This document shows positions 33,528-42,593 of a stretch of DNA of 64,000 nucleotides, in pieces. Numbering within the stretch: the stretch's first letter is position 1; the number at the start of each line of letters is the position of its first letter. The position numbers and the translations under genes were made by a program. Source of the stretch: Flavobacterium sp. UBA4098 (GTDB taxonomy: Bacteria > Bacteroidota > Bacteroidia > Flavobacteriales > Flavobacteriaceae); contig DFXW01000041.1 of the NCBI GenBank assembly GCA_002382495.1, positions 27,464 to 91,463 on the forward strand. Direction: 5' to 3'. The notes beneath the pieces were generated by a model. The model worked only from the letters and a program-made list of their open reading frames with translations. It was not told where the DNA came from and made no database searches.

Positions 33528-34295
33528 ATGAAAAAAGTAATTTTATTGGCATTCCTTGCTTTTGGAATGCAACAAGCACAAGCACAGTACAAATTTTTGC
33601 AATACAGAAATGTATCTGAAAAAAATGAAGCCGAATTCGTAAAAAGAGAAACCGAATATTGGTCTAAAATGGCCAAAGCCAATATTAAATCTGGCAAAAT
33701 GCAAGCCTGGAGCTTGTGGAAAAAAGTAGGCGTTGCTGGAGAACCCGATGCAAAACCTAATTATTTGTTTGTTAACGATTTTAAATCATTAGCTGATTTT
33801 GACACTTTGGAAAGCGGATGGGCCAATCCAGAAAAAGTGTTTCCTAACATGAAGTTGGCCGATATGGAAACGGGTTCTATTTCGAAAGTCCTTTATACCG
33901 ATATCATGAAAACAGAAGCTCAAATTGAAGGGAACCCTAAATTTGTTGTTATTAATTATGCTAAACCAACCAGTGTTCAAGCCTTTGTAGAAGAAAACAT
34001 CAACTTATGGAAACCATTTTTTGAAAGTGAACAAAAAAAGGGATTTAAATTAAACGGTTGGGGACTACAAACTGTAATCTATCCTCAAGGGAATACCTTA
34101 GAATTTTCAGCATTAACTTGGGATGGATTTACGAAACTTTCAGATGCCTTAGATCACGTTCAATACAGACCATCAAGCCAATCTCGATTTGCATCAATTG
34201 CTAAGGATTCTAAAATGAGTACCATTACTCCTAATGGATTTGAATTTTCTCCGATTTATGAATTAGTAATGTATGTAGACGCCACTACTAAATAA
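33528..34295 (+). CDS. Exported protein with internal duplication, unknown function
   Basis: 255 residues with a signal peptide to about residue 19 (QQAQAQ). The mature protein appears to be two related halves (about 20-130 and 137-250). Each has a helix ending in W (YWSKMAKANIKSGKMQAWSLW against NLWKPFFESEQKKGFKLNGWGL), then a beta hairpin and a helix with DFKSLADFDTL / TWDGFTKLSDAL. This fits a duplicated dimeric alpha/beta-barrel (NIPSNAP-like or antibiotic-monooxygenase-like) fold, which is inference. It is the first of five exported proteins on the same strand and the nearest to the divergent AraC gene. Confidence 0.8.
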   Translation: MKKVILLAFLAFGMQQAQAQYKFLQYRNVSEKNEAEFVKRETEYWSKMAKANIKSGKMQAWSLWKKVGVAGEPDAKPNYLFVNDFKSLADFDTLESGWANPEKVFPNMKLADMETGSISKVLYTDIMKTEAQIEGNPKFVVINYAKPTSVQAFVEENINLWKPFFESEQKKGFKLNGWGLQTVIYPQGNTLEFSALTWDGFTKLSDALDHVQYRPSSQSRFASIAKDSKMSTITPNGFEFSPIYELVMYVDATTK

Positions 34296-34318
34296 TTGAA
34301 CAAACAAAACTAATTATT

Positions 34319-34810
34319 ATGAAAAAAGTACTTTTTATGATCGCTATGGTGGTCTCAATGACTCAGATGAGCGCACAATCTGAAGGGGGTAAATATTTTG
34401 CGCCCAAATCAGAGTTCAACGATAAACCTTTTGTTTTTTCGAATAGAGGAGAAACAGAAGCAATACTAAAACTGAACGCCGCCTACAATAAAATGGATGC
34501 TAAAGCATGCATTTCCTTAACAACCGAAAAAGTAAAATATACTGATTTTGAAGGGAATAAAATGGTCATGACTGAACAAGATTGGGAAGGTTTTTTTGCA
34601 CAGCACCAATCGGTGAACTGGGTAATTAAGAGCATTGTACCAATTCGAATCAAAGATTCAGACCCATCTTCTGGAGTAATTGTAATGGGTACAGAAACCC
34701 GAGTAAGCAAAGACGGAAAAGTTTGGAAAAGAGAATTAACAGAGTTATTCATGTTTGATTTGAATATGAAAATTAACAGTTTAACACAATTTGCTCAAGG
34801 AATAAAATAA
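34319..34810 (+). CDS. Exported NTF2-like (SnoaL-like) protein, no lipobox
   Basis: 163 residues. The signal peptide ends near residue 19 (QMSAQ), and there is no lipobox, so it is soluble periplasmic. The mature part has the NTF2-like order: long helix (AILKLNAAYNKMDAKACISL), KYTDFEGNKM, WEGFFAQHQ, then beta strands ending in RELTELFMFDLNMKINSL. No catalytic residues can be assigned. It is 23 bases after the duplicated protein gene and 17 before a lipoprotein of the same general fold. Confidence 0.8.
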   Translation: MKKVLFMIAMVVSMTQMSAQSEGGKYFAPKSEFNDKPFVFSNRGETEAILKLNAAYNKMDAKACISLTTEKVKYTDFEGNKMVMTEQDWEGFFAQHQSVNWVIKSIVPIRIKDSDPSSGVIVMGTETRVSKDGKVWKRELTELFMFDLNMKINSLTQFAQGIK

Positions 34811-34827
34811 TTTAAGTTGTAGCCATT

Positions 34828-35343
34828 ATGAAAAAAACAATTGCACTTATCGCTATTACAAGTTTACTATTAGTTTCTTGCAAAAAAGAAGCAACAACAG
34901 AAGCAACCTCACCTGAAATTCCAAAAACTGCCAATGGATATACACTTCCAACTTCAGAAAACATTGATTTTCTAAAAAAATGCAACGCAGCTTGGGTATC
35001 TGGAAATGTAGCCGAATACAAATCGTACTATGCAGCCGATGCTGTTTTTCACGACAACAACAAACCAACAACGCTTGCTGAAAACGTTGCTATTAATTCT
35101 GAATTTTTAAAAAGTGGTATTAAACTTACAATCAAGTATGATGTGATTTGGGAAGAAATCAATTTTAAAGCAGATGATAAAGGAGTGAAAAATTATGTTT
35201 TGGCCTATTGTACGAATACTTGGACCAAAGGAGACAAATCAATTGATATTGTAACCTTCCAGGTAGATGCTATCAAAGACGGAAAAATTGTCGAAGAGTG
35301 GAATGTATATGATTCCGCACCATTAATGGAACTATTAAAATAA
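34828..35343 (+). CDS. NTF2-like (SnoaL-like) lipoprotein, copy 1
   Basis: 171 residues. Lipobox Cys at about residue 18 (LLVSCKKE). The mature domain has STSEN-like TSENIDFLKKCNAAWVSGN, a conserved AVFHDNNKP core, and a C-terminal AIKDGKIVEEWNVYD. These are hallmarks of the NTF2/SnoaL-like cone fold. The next gene downstream is a close paralogue: the signal peptides are nearly identical in DNA as well as in protein, and both end in a -APL.ELLK tail. So the pair arose by tandem duplication. Confidence 0.88.
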   Translation: MKKTIALIAITSLLLVSCKKEATTEATSPEIPKTANGYTLPTSENIDFLKKCNAAWVSGNVAEYKSYYAADAVFHDNNKPTTLAENVAINSEFLKSGIKLTIKYDVIWEEINFKADDKGVKNYVLAYCTNTWTKGDKSIDIVTFQVDAIKDGKIVEEWNVYDSAPLMELLK

Positions 35344-35355
35344 AAACAAACAAAA

Positions 35356-35871
35356 ATGAAAAAAACAATTGCTCTTATTGCCCTTACAAGTTTACTATTT
35401 GTTTCTTGTAAAAAAGAAGTTGCAGCAGATGCAGTAGCTAAAAATCCAAATGAAGGAGGAATCAATCTTTCGACTTCAGAGAACACAGAAATGATCAAGC
35501 AAATGAATGTGTTTGCAAGTAAATTTGATACCGAAAGCATTAAAAAATTATATGTTCCGGGCGCAGTCATTCACGATAATTTAAAATCAATGACGATTGA
35601 AGAGAACATGAAAAATTTGGCCTACTTACAATCACAAGGGGTAACAATTACATTACCTACCGATCCATTAGTTTGGGAAGTTATAAATAATAAACCAGAT
35701 GAAAAAACAGGAATCACCAATTATGTTATTTCCTATTATGAAATTAGTTTTTCAAAAGGGGATAAAAAAGCCTCAGTTATGATCAATATGAATTTTGCAA
35801 TCAAAGACGGTAAAATTCATGAAGAATGGGACACGTATGATACGGCACCATTAACAGAATTATTAAAGTAA
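35356..35871 (+). CDS. NTF2-like (SnoaL-like) lipoprotein, copy 2
   Basis: 171 residues, the same length as the preceding copy, starting 12 bases after its stop. The lipobox is FVSCKKEV. Shared blocks with copy 1 are TSEN near 45, AVIHDN, ITNYV-SYY, SKGDKK and AIKDGKI-EEWDTYD. The central part has diverged, which suggests an old duplication with separate ligands. No function can be assigned. Confidence 0.88.
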   Translation: MKKTIALIALTSLLFVSCKKEVAADAVAKNPNEGGINLSTSENTEMIKQMNVFASKFDTESIKKLYVPGAVIHDNLKSMTIEENMKNLAYLQSQGVTITLPTDPLVWEVINNKPDEKTGITNYVISYYEISFSKGDKKASVMINMNFAIKDGKIHEEWDTYDTAPLTELLK

Positions 35872-35881
35872 AACTTAAATC

Positions 35882-36367
35882 ATGAAAAAAATACTAGTTT
35901 TAATAGCTATTAGCGTATCGTTATTTGCTTGTAAAAGCGAGGCAGATAAAAACGAAAAAATCGCACAAGACAACATCAAATTTTATTCGAAAGTTTGGGA
36001 TGAAGTGATTAATGAAGGTAAAATTTCGGTGCTGGACAGCGCATATGCACCAGATGTGGTGTTACACACCGTTCCTGAAACGAAAGGAGCGGCTAATGCC
36101 AAAGCCTATTATGCCAATTATGTAACTGGATTTTCTGATCGTGAATTTACTGTTAAAGAAACGTTTGCGCAAGGAAATAAGTTAACTAAATATTGGGTAT
36201 TTAAAGGAAAACATACTGGAGATTTCTTTGGCATTCCTGCTACAGGAAAGACCATTAGCGTTGAAGGATGTACAATCGCTACTATTATTAATGGTAAAAT
36301 TACCGAAGAAAGAGATTTCTTTGACAATTTAGAATTTTTAAGGCAATTGGGTCTTATGCCAAGATAA
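35882..36367 (+). CDS. SnoaL-like / ester-cyclase-type lipoprotein
   Basis: 161 residues. Lipobox Cys in LFACKSEA near residue 17. The mature part follows the ester-cyclase (SnoaL-like polyketide cyclase) layout: VWDEVINEGKISVLDSAYAPDVVLH, GAANAKAYYANYVTGFSD, HTGDFFGIPATGKTISVEGC, and GKITEERDFFDNLEFLRQLG. The ester-cyclase resemblance is stronger here than in the neighbours. It is the last of five exported proteins and is followed by a hairpin terminator. Confidence 0.88.
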   Translation: MKKILVLIAISVSLFACKSEADKNEKIAQDNIKFYSKVWDEVINEGKISVLDSAYAPDVVLHTVPETKGAANAKAYYANYVTGFSDREFTVKETFAQGNKLTKYWVFKGKHTGDFFGIPATGKTISVEGCTIATIINGKITEERDFFDNLEFLRQLGLMPR

Positions 36368-36409
36368 TCTATAGGTAACAACAACTTTATTTTGAATTAT
36401 TTTTTCAAT

Positions 36410-36437
36410 AGCCTGGCTGCAATGTCAGGCTTTTTTG
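36410..36437 (+). terminator. Terminator of the exported-protein cluster
   Basis: A stem AGCCTG (36410-36415) / CAGGCT (36426-36431) with a ten-base loop is followed by a T run. It lies about 40 bases after the last cluster gene. Confidence 0.75.
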
Positions 36438-36471
36438 TTTTTAGTATATTTACCTGTTTTTACAATTATTG

Positions 36472-36879
36472 ATGATACAAGAAATTCCTATTGACGCCCT
36501 GTTGCAATTACGTCAACAAGTACTTTGGCCTGATAAAGACCTTGATTTTGTGCGTACTCCAAACGATGATCGTGGGATTCATTTGGGCGTTTGTATCGAA
36601 GGCCAATGGGTTTCGTGCATTTCTCTTTTTCTCGAAGAAAATTATCATGCAGTTTTCAGAAAATTTGCCACCTTAGCCGAATTTCAAAATAAAGGGTATG
36701 GAAGTCAATTGCTTCACTACAGTTTTAATTACCTACAAGGACTCGGTATACAAAGTATTTCTTGTAGCGCTCGTGTTGAAAAACAAGGATATTATCTGAA
36801 ATTTGGAATGCAACCCAATGGATATCCCTATCTCAAAAATGGCTTGAATTATATTCTGATGGAGGCGAATATAAAATAA
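36472..36879 (+). CDS. GNAT family N-acetyltransferase
   Basis: 135 residues from the ATG at 36472 (a TTG directly ahead is equally in frame). Short GNAT: RKFATLAEFQNKGYGSQLLHYS carries the acetyl-CoA loop (QNKGYGS), followed by ISCSARVEKQGYYLKFGMQP, the usual GNAT C-terminal strand and helix. The acceptor is unknown; no membrane parts. It is located alone between the terminator of the exported-protein cluster and a promoter for the next gene. Confidence 0.85.
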   Translation: MIQEIPIDALLQLRQQVLWPDKDLDFVRTPNDDRGIHLGVCIEGQWVSCISLFLEENYHAVFRKFATLAEFQNKGYGSQLLHYSFNYLQGLGIQSISCSARVEKQGYYLKFGMQPNGYPYLKNGLNYILMEANIK

Positions 36880-36915
36880 ATTGATTTTCATTGCGTATTA
36901 TTGACACAATAAATA

Positions 36916-36923
36916 TATATTTG
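36916..36923 (+). promoter_or_regulatory. -7 box upstream of the outer-membrane-type protein gene
   Basis: TATATTTG matches the consensus and lies 36 bases before the ATG at 36960. A TTG at 36891-36893 is 22 bases upstream. Confidence 0.5.
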
Positions 36924-36959
36924 TCTTTTATATACAAAAAACCAACCTCAATTTTCTTT

Positions 36960-37592
36960 ATGAAATTTAAATTAATTGCTCTTTTTGCTTTTTTCAGTGT
37001 TACATTGGCGCAAGCACAACACGCAAGTTTTGAAGCTAGTACTGGCGGATTCTCTTTTATACCTGCCTTCACCTCAGAAGATCCACATCTTATTGTGAAT
37101 GCTGGAACTACTGATACTAAAAGACTTTCATTTCATTTGTTATCTACCATTCGTCTCGAAAATTTAAATCCTCGTGGTGTAATTTTTATGTCACGTTACA
37201 AATTCCTTGACAAAAAACTAAAAGCAAGTTTCGGTATTCACTTGCCGGCGATCCAAATCGACGAAAATTTTAATGTTGATACCTTTTTTGCACAAGAGGT
37301 TCTTGCGAGTTATCCTTTATCTAATAAATGGTCTATGGGCTTGTTTTATTTGCATGGTGAAGGAAGAAACAACGACTTTAAGACCAATTTCTTAGCTTTA
37401 AGTACTACATTGGTTGAGGGAAATTTTAGTTTTTTAACCCAAGCATACGGTCTTGACTTGGACAGTACGTATGGAGTTTCGGAAACAATAACCTATAAAG
37501 TCACTAAAAGTATTGATTTTAGAGGCTTTGCTAACAAGACGATCTCCAACGGAAAATTCAATTGGACCCTGGGGGCTCGATATAATTTATAA
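36960..37592 (+). CDS. Exported beta-barrel-like protein, unknown function
   Basis: 210 residues from the ATG at 36960; a start at 36891 would put 23 residues through the promoter region. The signal peptide ends near residue 20 (TLAQAQ). The mature protein is made of alternating hydrophobic/polar strands (KLSFHLL-type, RGVIFMSRYKFLD, WTLGARYNL) and ends in an aromatic-rich strand, as in small outer-membrane beta-barrels. No family can be named. It precedes the GH3 gene by 36 bases and may be co-transcribed with it. Confidence 0.72.
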   Translation: MKFKLIALFAFFSVTLAQAQHASFEASTGGFSFIPAFTSEDPHLIVNAGTTDTKRLSFHLLSTIRLENLNPRGVIFMSRYKFLDKKLKASFGIHLPAIQIDENFNVDTFFAQEVLASYPLSNKWSMGLFYLHGEGRNNDFKTNFLALSTTLVEGNFSFLTQAYGLDLDSTYGVSETITYKVTKSIDFRGFANKTISNGKFNWTLGARYNL

Positions 37593-37628
37593 ATCACGTT
37601 TTATTAGACTACCAAAAAACCACATATT

Positions 37629-39959
37629 ATGAAAAAACAAATCGTATTACCCGCTTTATTGTTGCTTTTTGTAACACAAATGGAAGCACAAAAAAAATGG
37701 TCTGAAACTTCAAAAGGAGGTTTTAATCGTATTGAAAATACAGGCGGACAAACCTTGGGCTATTCGCCAAAATCAGGTGTAAAAATTCTAACGGTTGACG
37801 GTCTGGCGTTCAAAGATTTGAATAAAAACGGAAAATTAGATCGTTACGAAGATTGGAGATTAGCGGTCGCAGAACGTGCTAAAAATTTGGCTAGCCAAAT
37901 GACCGTTGATCAAATCGCTGGATTAATGTTGTACAGCCGTCACCAATCGGTTCCGGCGCAAGCAGGCGGTTACTTTGGGGGCACGTATAATGGCAAACCA
38001 TTTCCAGAAAGTGGCGCGAAAGCCCACGATTTATCCGATCAACAAAAAGCTTTTTTAACTGCAGATAATTTGCGTCATGTTTTGATGACCTCGGTGGAGA
38101 ACCCAACGGTTTCTGCACTTTGGAATAATAATGTACAAGCTTTGGTAGAAAGTATTGGAGTTGGAATTCCAGCCAATAACAGTTCGGATCCGCGTCATGG
38201 CGCCAATAAAGATTCCGAATACAATGCCGGTTCAGGCGGGGCTATTTCACAATGGCCTGAAGAATTAGGTTTAGCGGCAACTTTTGACCCAGCTATTACA
38301 GAACAATTTGGAACTATCGCTGCCAAAGAATACCGTGCTTTGGGAATTGCGACAGCATTGTCCCCACAAATTGATTTGGCTACCGAGCCAAGATGGAACC
38401 GTTTTGTAGGTACTTTTGGCGAAGACCCAAAACTAGCTACTGATATGGCAAGAGCCTATGTCGACGGATTTCAATCCTCACCAAAAGCTATTGCATCTTA
38501 CGAAGGTTGGGGGAACCAAAGTGTGAATGCCATGATCAAACACTGGCCAAGTGGCGGTCCTGAAGAAGGGGGTCGTGACGGACATTTTGCCTACGGAAAA
38601 TTTGCAGTGTATCCGGGAAATAATTTCGAAACACATCTAAAAACCTTTTTAGACGGGGCGTTTAAATTGAACGGAGGCACCAAAAAAGCATCTGCAGTGA
38701 TGCCGTATTATACCATTTCGTATAACCAAGATAAAAAATACGGTGAAAATGTAGGGAATGGATTCAGTAAATTCATTGTTACCGACTTGTTGCGAGACAA
38801 ATATGGTTATGACGGTGTGGTTTGTACCGACTGGTTAATTACAGGCGACGAAGGAAAAACACCAGACGTTTTTGCTGGAAAATCATGGGGAACAGAGAAA
38901 ATGACTATTGCCGAAAGACACTATAAAGTAATGATGGCTGGAGTGGATCAATTTGGAGGAAACAACGACATTAAACCGGTTTTAGCAGCCTATCAAATGG
39001 GAGTTAAAGAACACGGAGAAGCGTTCATGCGCAATCGTTTTGAAAAATCGGCGGTACGTTTGTTGCTGAACATCTTTAGAGTAGGTTTGTTTGAGAACGC
39101 GTATTTGGATCCGGAAGAAACCAAAGCCATTGTTGGAAAACCAGAATATATGAAAGCGGGATATGATGCCCAATTGAAATCGATTGTCTTAATCAAAAAT
39201 CAAAAGAATACGTTACCAATTGCTAAAGGAAAAACGGTTTATGTTCCCAAAAGAACTACGCCGCCGGGTGTCAATTTCTTTGGATTTCCAACACCAGAAA
39301 AAACAGAATATCCAGTTAATTTAGACATTATAAAAAAATATTATACGGTAACGGATGATCCTACCAAAGCTGATTTTGCCATGGTGTTTATCAAAAGCCC
39401 GGTTAGTAATGGATACAGCAGAGCCGATAGAGAATCGGGTGGAAATGGATATGTACCAATTAGTTTGCAATTAAAAGACTACACGGCAACTGATGCCAGA
39501 GCGCAAAGTATGGCAGCTGGAGATCCTGTAATTGATCCCACTATTACCAATCGTTCGTATTTGAACAAGACTTCAAAATCGAATTCATATCCCGATTTGA
39601 ATACTATTTTAGACACTAAAAAAGCGATGAATGGTAAACCAGTATTAGTAGCGATTTCCGTTTCTAATCCAATGGTTTTTGGCGAATTTGAAAAAGAGGT
39701 GGATGCTATTGTAGGCGAATTTGGAGTGCAAATGGAAGCCTTATTGGATATTGTTTCTGGGAAAACAGAACCTTCAGGTTTGTTACCCTTACAAATGCCG
39801 ATCGATATGACAACGGTTGAAAAACAATTTGAAGACGTACCACACGATATGATTCCGTATCGCGATTCCAATGGGAATGTATACGATTTTGGTTTTGGAT
39901 TGAACTGGAAAGGGATAATCAAAGACGCTAGAACCGAAAAATACAACGTAAAAAAATAA
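37629..39959 (+). CDS. Glycoside hydrolase family 3 protein (beta-glucosidase/xylosidase type)
   Basis: 776 residues with a signal peptide to about residue 20. It covers an N-terminal GH3 barrel with the nucleophile Asp401 in GVVCTDWLI, the substrate-binding KHWPSGGPEEGGRDGH block, and a C-terminal GH3 alpha/beta sandwich (from about 520, MAVF-type VFIKSPVSNGYS). A short leader (residues 55-75, DLNKNGKLDRYEDWR) resembles a dockerin/EF-hand calcium motif, which is common in Bacteroidota GH3 enzymes. It would release terminal beta-linked sugars in the periplasm; the exact linkage is uncertain. A strong terminator follows. Confidence 0.92.
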   Translation: MKKQIVLPALLLLFVTQMEAQKKWSETSKGGFNRIENTGGQTLGYSPKSGVKILTVDGLAFKDLNKNGKLDRYEDWRLAVAERAKNLASQMTVDQIAGLMLYSRHQSVPAQAGGYFGGTYNGKPFPESGAKAHDLSDQQKAFLTADNLRHVLMTSVENPTVSALWNNNVQALVESIGVGIPANNSSDPRHGANKDSEYNAGSGGAISQWPEELGLAATFDPAITEQFGTIAAKEYRALGIATALSPQIDLATEPRWNRFVGTFGEDPKLATDMARAYVDGFQSSPKAIASYEGWGNQSVNAMIKHWPSGGPEEGGRDGHFAYGKFAVYPGNNFETHLKTFLDGAFKLNGGTKKASAVMPYYTISYNQDKKYGENVGNGFSKFIVTDLLRDKYGYDGVVCTDWLITGDEGKTPDVFAGKSWGTEKMTIAERHYKVMMAGVDQFGGNNDIKPVLAAYQMGVKEHGEAFMRNRFEKSAVRLLLNIFRVGLFENAYLDPEETKAIVGKPEYMKAGYDAQLKSIVLIKNQKNTLPIAKGKTVYVPKRTTPPGVNFFGFPTPEKTEYPVNLDIIKKYYTVTDDPTKADFAMVFIKSPVSNGYSRADRESGGNGYVPISLQLKDYTATDARAQSMAAGDPVIDPTITNRSYLNKTSKSNSYPDLNTILDTKKAMNGKPVLVAISVSNPMVFGEFEKEVDAIVGEFGVQMEALLDIVSGKTEPSGLLPLQMPIDMTTVEKQFEDVPHDMIPYRDSNGNVYDFGFGLNWKGIIKDARTEKYNVKK

Positions 39960-39966
39960 TTGATTG

Positions 39967-40006
39967 CAAAAGCCATTTACAAAAGTGTAAGTGGCTTTTG
40001 TTTTTT
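39967..40006 (+). terminator. Terminator of the GH3 gene
   Basis: A 14-bp stem (CAAAAGCCA at 39967-39975 with TGGCTTTTG at 39992-40000, extended by TTTAC/GTAAG) is followed by a T run. It starts 8 bases after the stop. Confidence 0.9.
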
Positions 40007-40062
40007 GAATCTATTTATCCAGTACATTTAGCATTATAAACCACTAACCTAATTGACCTCCA

Positions 40063-40683
40063 ATGAAAACAATAAATAAAATAATTTGTACTCTTTTACT
40101 AACAAGTGGTTTTGTACAGGCACAAACTACAGTGACTGGAAAAGTAGTAAACTATAAAAACAAAGCGGTGTCTGGTGCTGAATTGTTTTTGGATTCTACA
40201 GCAACTCAAGTGACGACTAACAAGTTGGGAGAATATACCCTAATTGTTCCTGAAAATGTGAAAACTTTGAAAGTACATTCCAAAAAATACGGTTGGTTGA
40301 GCAGCGCTTTCACCAAAGAAACCAAAATGAACTTTATGTATTTAGATACCGCTCCGGTAACTGATAAATCGATTACCCCTCCGAATGGTTTAAAACCAGG
40401 GAAAGATAAAACCACCGTTACCTATAGAACGATTTACGACATGATGCGCGGCCGAATTGCAGGGGTAACAGTCCAACAAGACAACACTATAATTATTAGA
40501 GGGATTAATTCAATTAGAAACAATACAGAACCTTTGTTTATAGTAGATGGAAATGTAGTGTCTAGTATTGATTTCATTGTGCCAAACGAAGTACTAAGTA
40601 TCAACGTTTTGAAAGATGCGGAAGCTTCTATCTACGGTTCAAGAGGCGCGAGTGGAGTTATTGTTATCAAGTTGAAAAAATAG
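40063..40683 (+). CDS. Stand-alone SusC-type plug protein (no barrel)
   Basis: 206 residues. The signal peptide ends near 20 (VQAQ). A carboxypeptidase-regulatory-like domain follows (about 21-105, VTGKVVNYKNKAVSGAELFL), then a complete SusC-type plug domain (about 125-206). The plug has the typical MMRGRIAGVTVQ, IIIRGINSIRNNTEPLFIVDG and EVLSINVLKDAEASIYGSRGASGVIVI motifs. The protein stops right where the beta-barrel would begin. A normal stop with no barrel remnant downstream suggests a natural short form, not a recent break. A role as TonB-coupled sensor, decoy or periplasmic adaptor is speculative. Confidence 0.85.
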   Translation: MKTINKIICTLLLTSGFVQAQTTVTGKVVNYKNKAVSGAELFLDSTATQVTTNKLGEYTLIVPENVKTLKVHSKKYGWLSSAFTKETKMNFMYLDTAPVTDKSITPPNGLKPGKDKTTVTYRTIYDMMRGRIAGVTVQQDNTIIIRGINSIRNNTEPLFIVDGNVVSSIDFIVPNEVLSINVLKDAEASIYGSRGASGVIVIKLKK

Positions 40684-40693
40684 TTTCAATTCA

Positions 40694-42361
40694 TCATTTT
40701 GAGTTAGTTCCAATACCCATCACTTTTAGTTCAAACTGTTCACGAGGTCCTTTGGCCTTGTTCTTAATTTGGGAACGGTAGTTGTAAATCGTAGAAGCGG
40801 AATATCGCAAAAACTCTGCAATTTTAGCACTGTCTTTGATGCCCAGACGAATGAGCGCAAAGAGGCGCAACTCGGGATTTAGAACTTCCCCTTTTTTGAT
40901 GATTATAGCTTCCGGTTCGTTCAATAAGTCTTTGAATTCTGCCACAAAAGTGGGAAAAAGCTGGACGAAAGTTTGGTCAAATTGCGAATAGAATTCTTTT
41001 AATTCTTTGTCGATAAACGCTTTAGATTTTACAGTGCTCACCAAGTCGTTTACTTTTCCAGCTGTAGCCATCACTTTTAATTTTTGACTGTATTCCTCCA
41101 TTTTTCCAATGTAAACAGAACATTGGTCCATATAACGGCCTATATAAATTTCTTTGAGCAAACTCGTTTCGGCCAATTCTAGATTGGTTTGATTCAATTT
41201 GGAATTGAAACCTTGCAATTGTTGGTTCAATACCGAGAGTTGATTGTTAGCCAATTCTACATTTTTTTGTGCCTTCGCTACTTTTTTCATTTGCTTGAAA
41301 AGCAAAATCAAAACACCCAATAAAAATAAAGCCAAAACGCTCGCGCTGACTAAAAATACGATCAACTGGGCTTTTGCCGATTTATTTTTGGCTTCATAGG
41401 TTTCATTGATAATGGGAAGCATTTTGGAAATTTCGTAGGTTCGAAGTTTAGAATTGCAAAAAACGGCATCGTCTAAAGAACGTTTGATATATTCATAGGC
41501 CGATTCAATATCGCCTTCTTCATACAGCATAAAAGCGAGTTCTCGCAAGGAAATATTTTCTTTCTTCACCAATTCTAAATCGGAAATAGCCGAAATCGCT
41601 AGCCATTTTTTCTCTTGTTCTTTGTCTTTTTTTGCTTTGTAATTTTCAGAAATCAAATAAGCAATTACAGCTCGATTAGGATCTGAGTTTTCAATTTTAT
41701 CAAAATAGGGAAGCAACAAAGCAATGGCCTGGTCGTGTTTTTTTTGAGATAAAAATTGACCTGCTATTGCAAGAATGTATTCAGGTGATTTTTTGGACAA
41801 ATTTGTTATCGCTTTGTCACGATTTTCATTACCTAACTGATTGTATGTGTTTTTTTCTTCTACACTTGTAGCATAACCTGCAAGGCCTCCATATACAATT
41901 CTTTTAGTCCAATAAAACTCCCCTTTTAATTGTTGCGCCACCGAAGGCTCTATAGTGTTAAGAATATCTAAGGCTTGATTGTACATTCCGAGAGTTCCTA
42001 AAATGGAAGCCAAGTTGAGTTGGGCTTTAGTTATTTGGACAGTATTTTTATTTTTGATGGCAATTTGTACACTTCTTTTGGCATAGACTAAAGCCGAATC
42101 CGATTGGTAGGATTTGTATTCTTCGTATAATTTTTCTAAAATCGGATAGCGATCTTGAAGCACTTTTGTATGACGCAATTTTTCTTTTAATTGCTCCAGA
42201 GAATTATTTTTTTGGCTTAAATACAATTCATCTTCAGAAAGTGTTTGATCTAATTTGCTTTTGAATTGTGGGAATTTGACTTGAGACCAACTCAAATTAG
42301 AGCAAATTAGTACAAATACCAACGCTATTTTTAAATGGAAAAAGGAATGCTTAATTGTCAT
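40694..42361 (-). CDS. DUF6377 family transmembrane regulator
   Basis: 555 residues. Signal-type N terminus to about residue 26. TPR-like helical repeats from about 60 to 310 (for example YEEYKSYQSDSALVYAKRSV and LDILNTIEPSVAQQL). A single membrane helix (about 328-352) is followed by a coiled coil (about 352-395). A C-terminal helix-turn-helix of LuxR type shows RLGIKDSAKIAEFLRYSASTIYNYRSQI. This is the DUF6377 plan: an outer sensor passing a signal to an inner DNA-binding domain. It is convergent with the plug-protein gene (10 bases) and divergent from the VTC gene. Its targets are unknown; the adjacent plug protein or VTC cluster are candidates. Confidence 0.9.
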   Translation of the reverse strand: MTIKHSFFHLKIALVFVLICSNLSWSQVKFPQFKSKLDQTLSEDELYLSQKNNSLEQLKEKLRHTKVLQDRYPILEKLYEEYKSYQSDSALVYAKRSVQIAIKNKNTVQITKAQLNLASILGTLGMYNQALDILNTIEPSVAQQLKGEFYWTKRIVYGGLAGYATSVEEKNTYNQLGNENRDKAITNLSKKSPEYILAIAGQFLSQKKHDQAIALLLPYFDKIENSDPNRAVIAYLISENYKAKKDKEQEKKWLAISAISDLELVKKENISLRELAFMLYEEGDIESAYEYIKRSLDDAVFCNSKLRTYEISKMLPIINETYEAKNKSAKAQLIVFLVSASVLALFLLGVLILLFKQMKKVAKAQKNVELANNQLSVLNQQLQGFNSKLNQTNLELAETSLLKEIYIGRYMDQCSVYIGKMEEYSQKLKVMATAGKVNDLVSTVKSKAFIDKELKEFYSQFDQTFVQLFPTFVAEFKDLLNEPEAIIIKKGEVLNPELRLFALIRLGIKDSAKIAEFLRYSASTIYNYRSQIKNKAKGPREQFELKVMGIGTNSK

Positions 42362-42593
42362 AATGAAAATACGTATTGAAGCGTTTATAATTCACAATAT
42401 TTATTGGATTAAGAAAAGCGTAATTCAATTGGATACAAATTTAATTAAATTCAAAAGTAATAAAGTCGTTTATCAAATTTATAAAGTGAATTGTCAATTA
42501 GTAAAGGTGTTTTTGGGCTTATTAGTTCTTAATTTGGCGACACTACCTGATATTATTTATTATTACTACATTTATAAACTAAACAGCATTAAT

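Noticed and set aside
42363..42593. Long N-terminal extension of the VTC gene from the ATG at 42363
   Set aside because: The 77 extra codons are extremely AT-rich with no family resemblance, and the ATG would lie 1 base from the divergent gene start, leaving no room for promoters.
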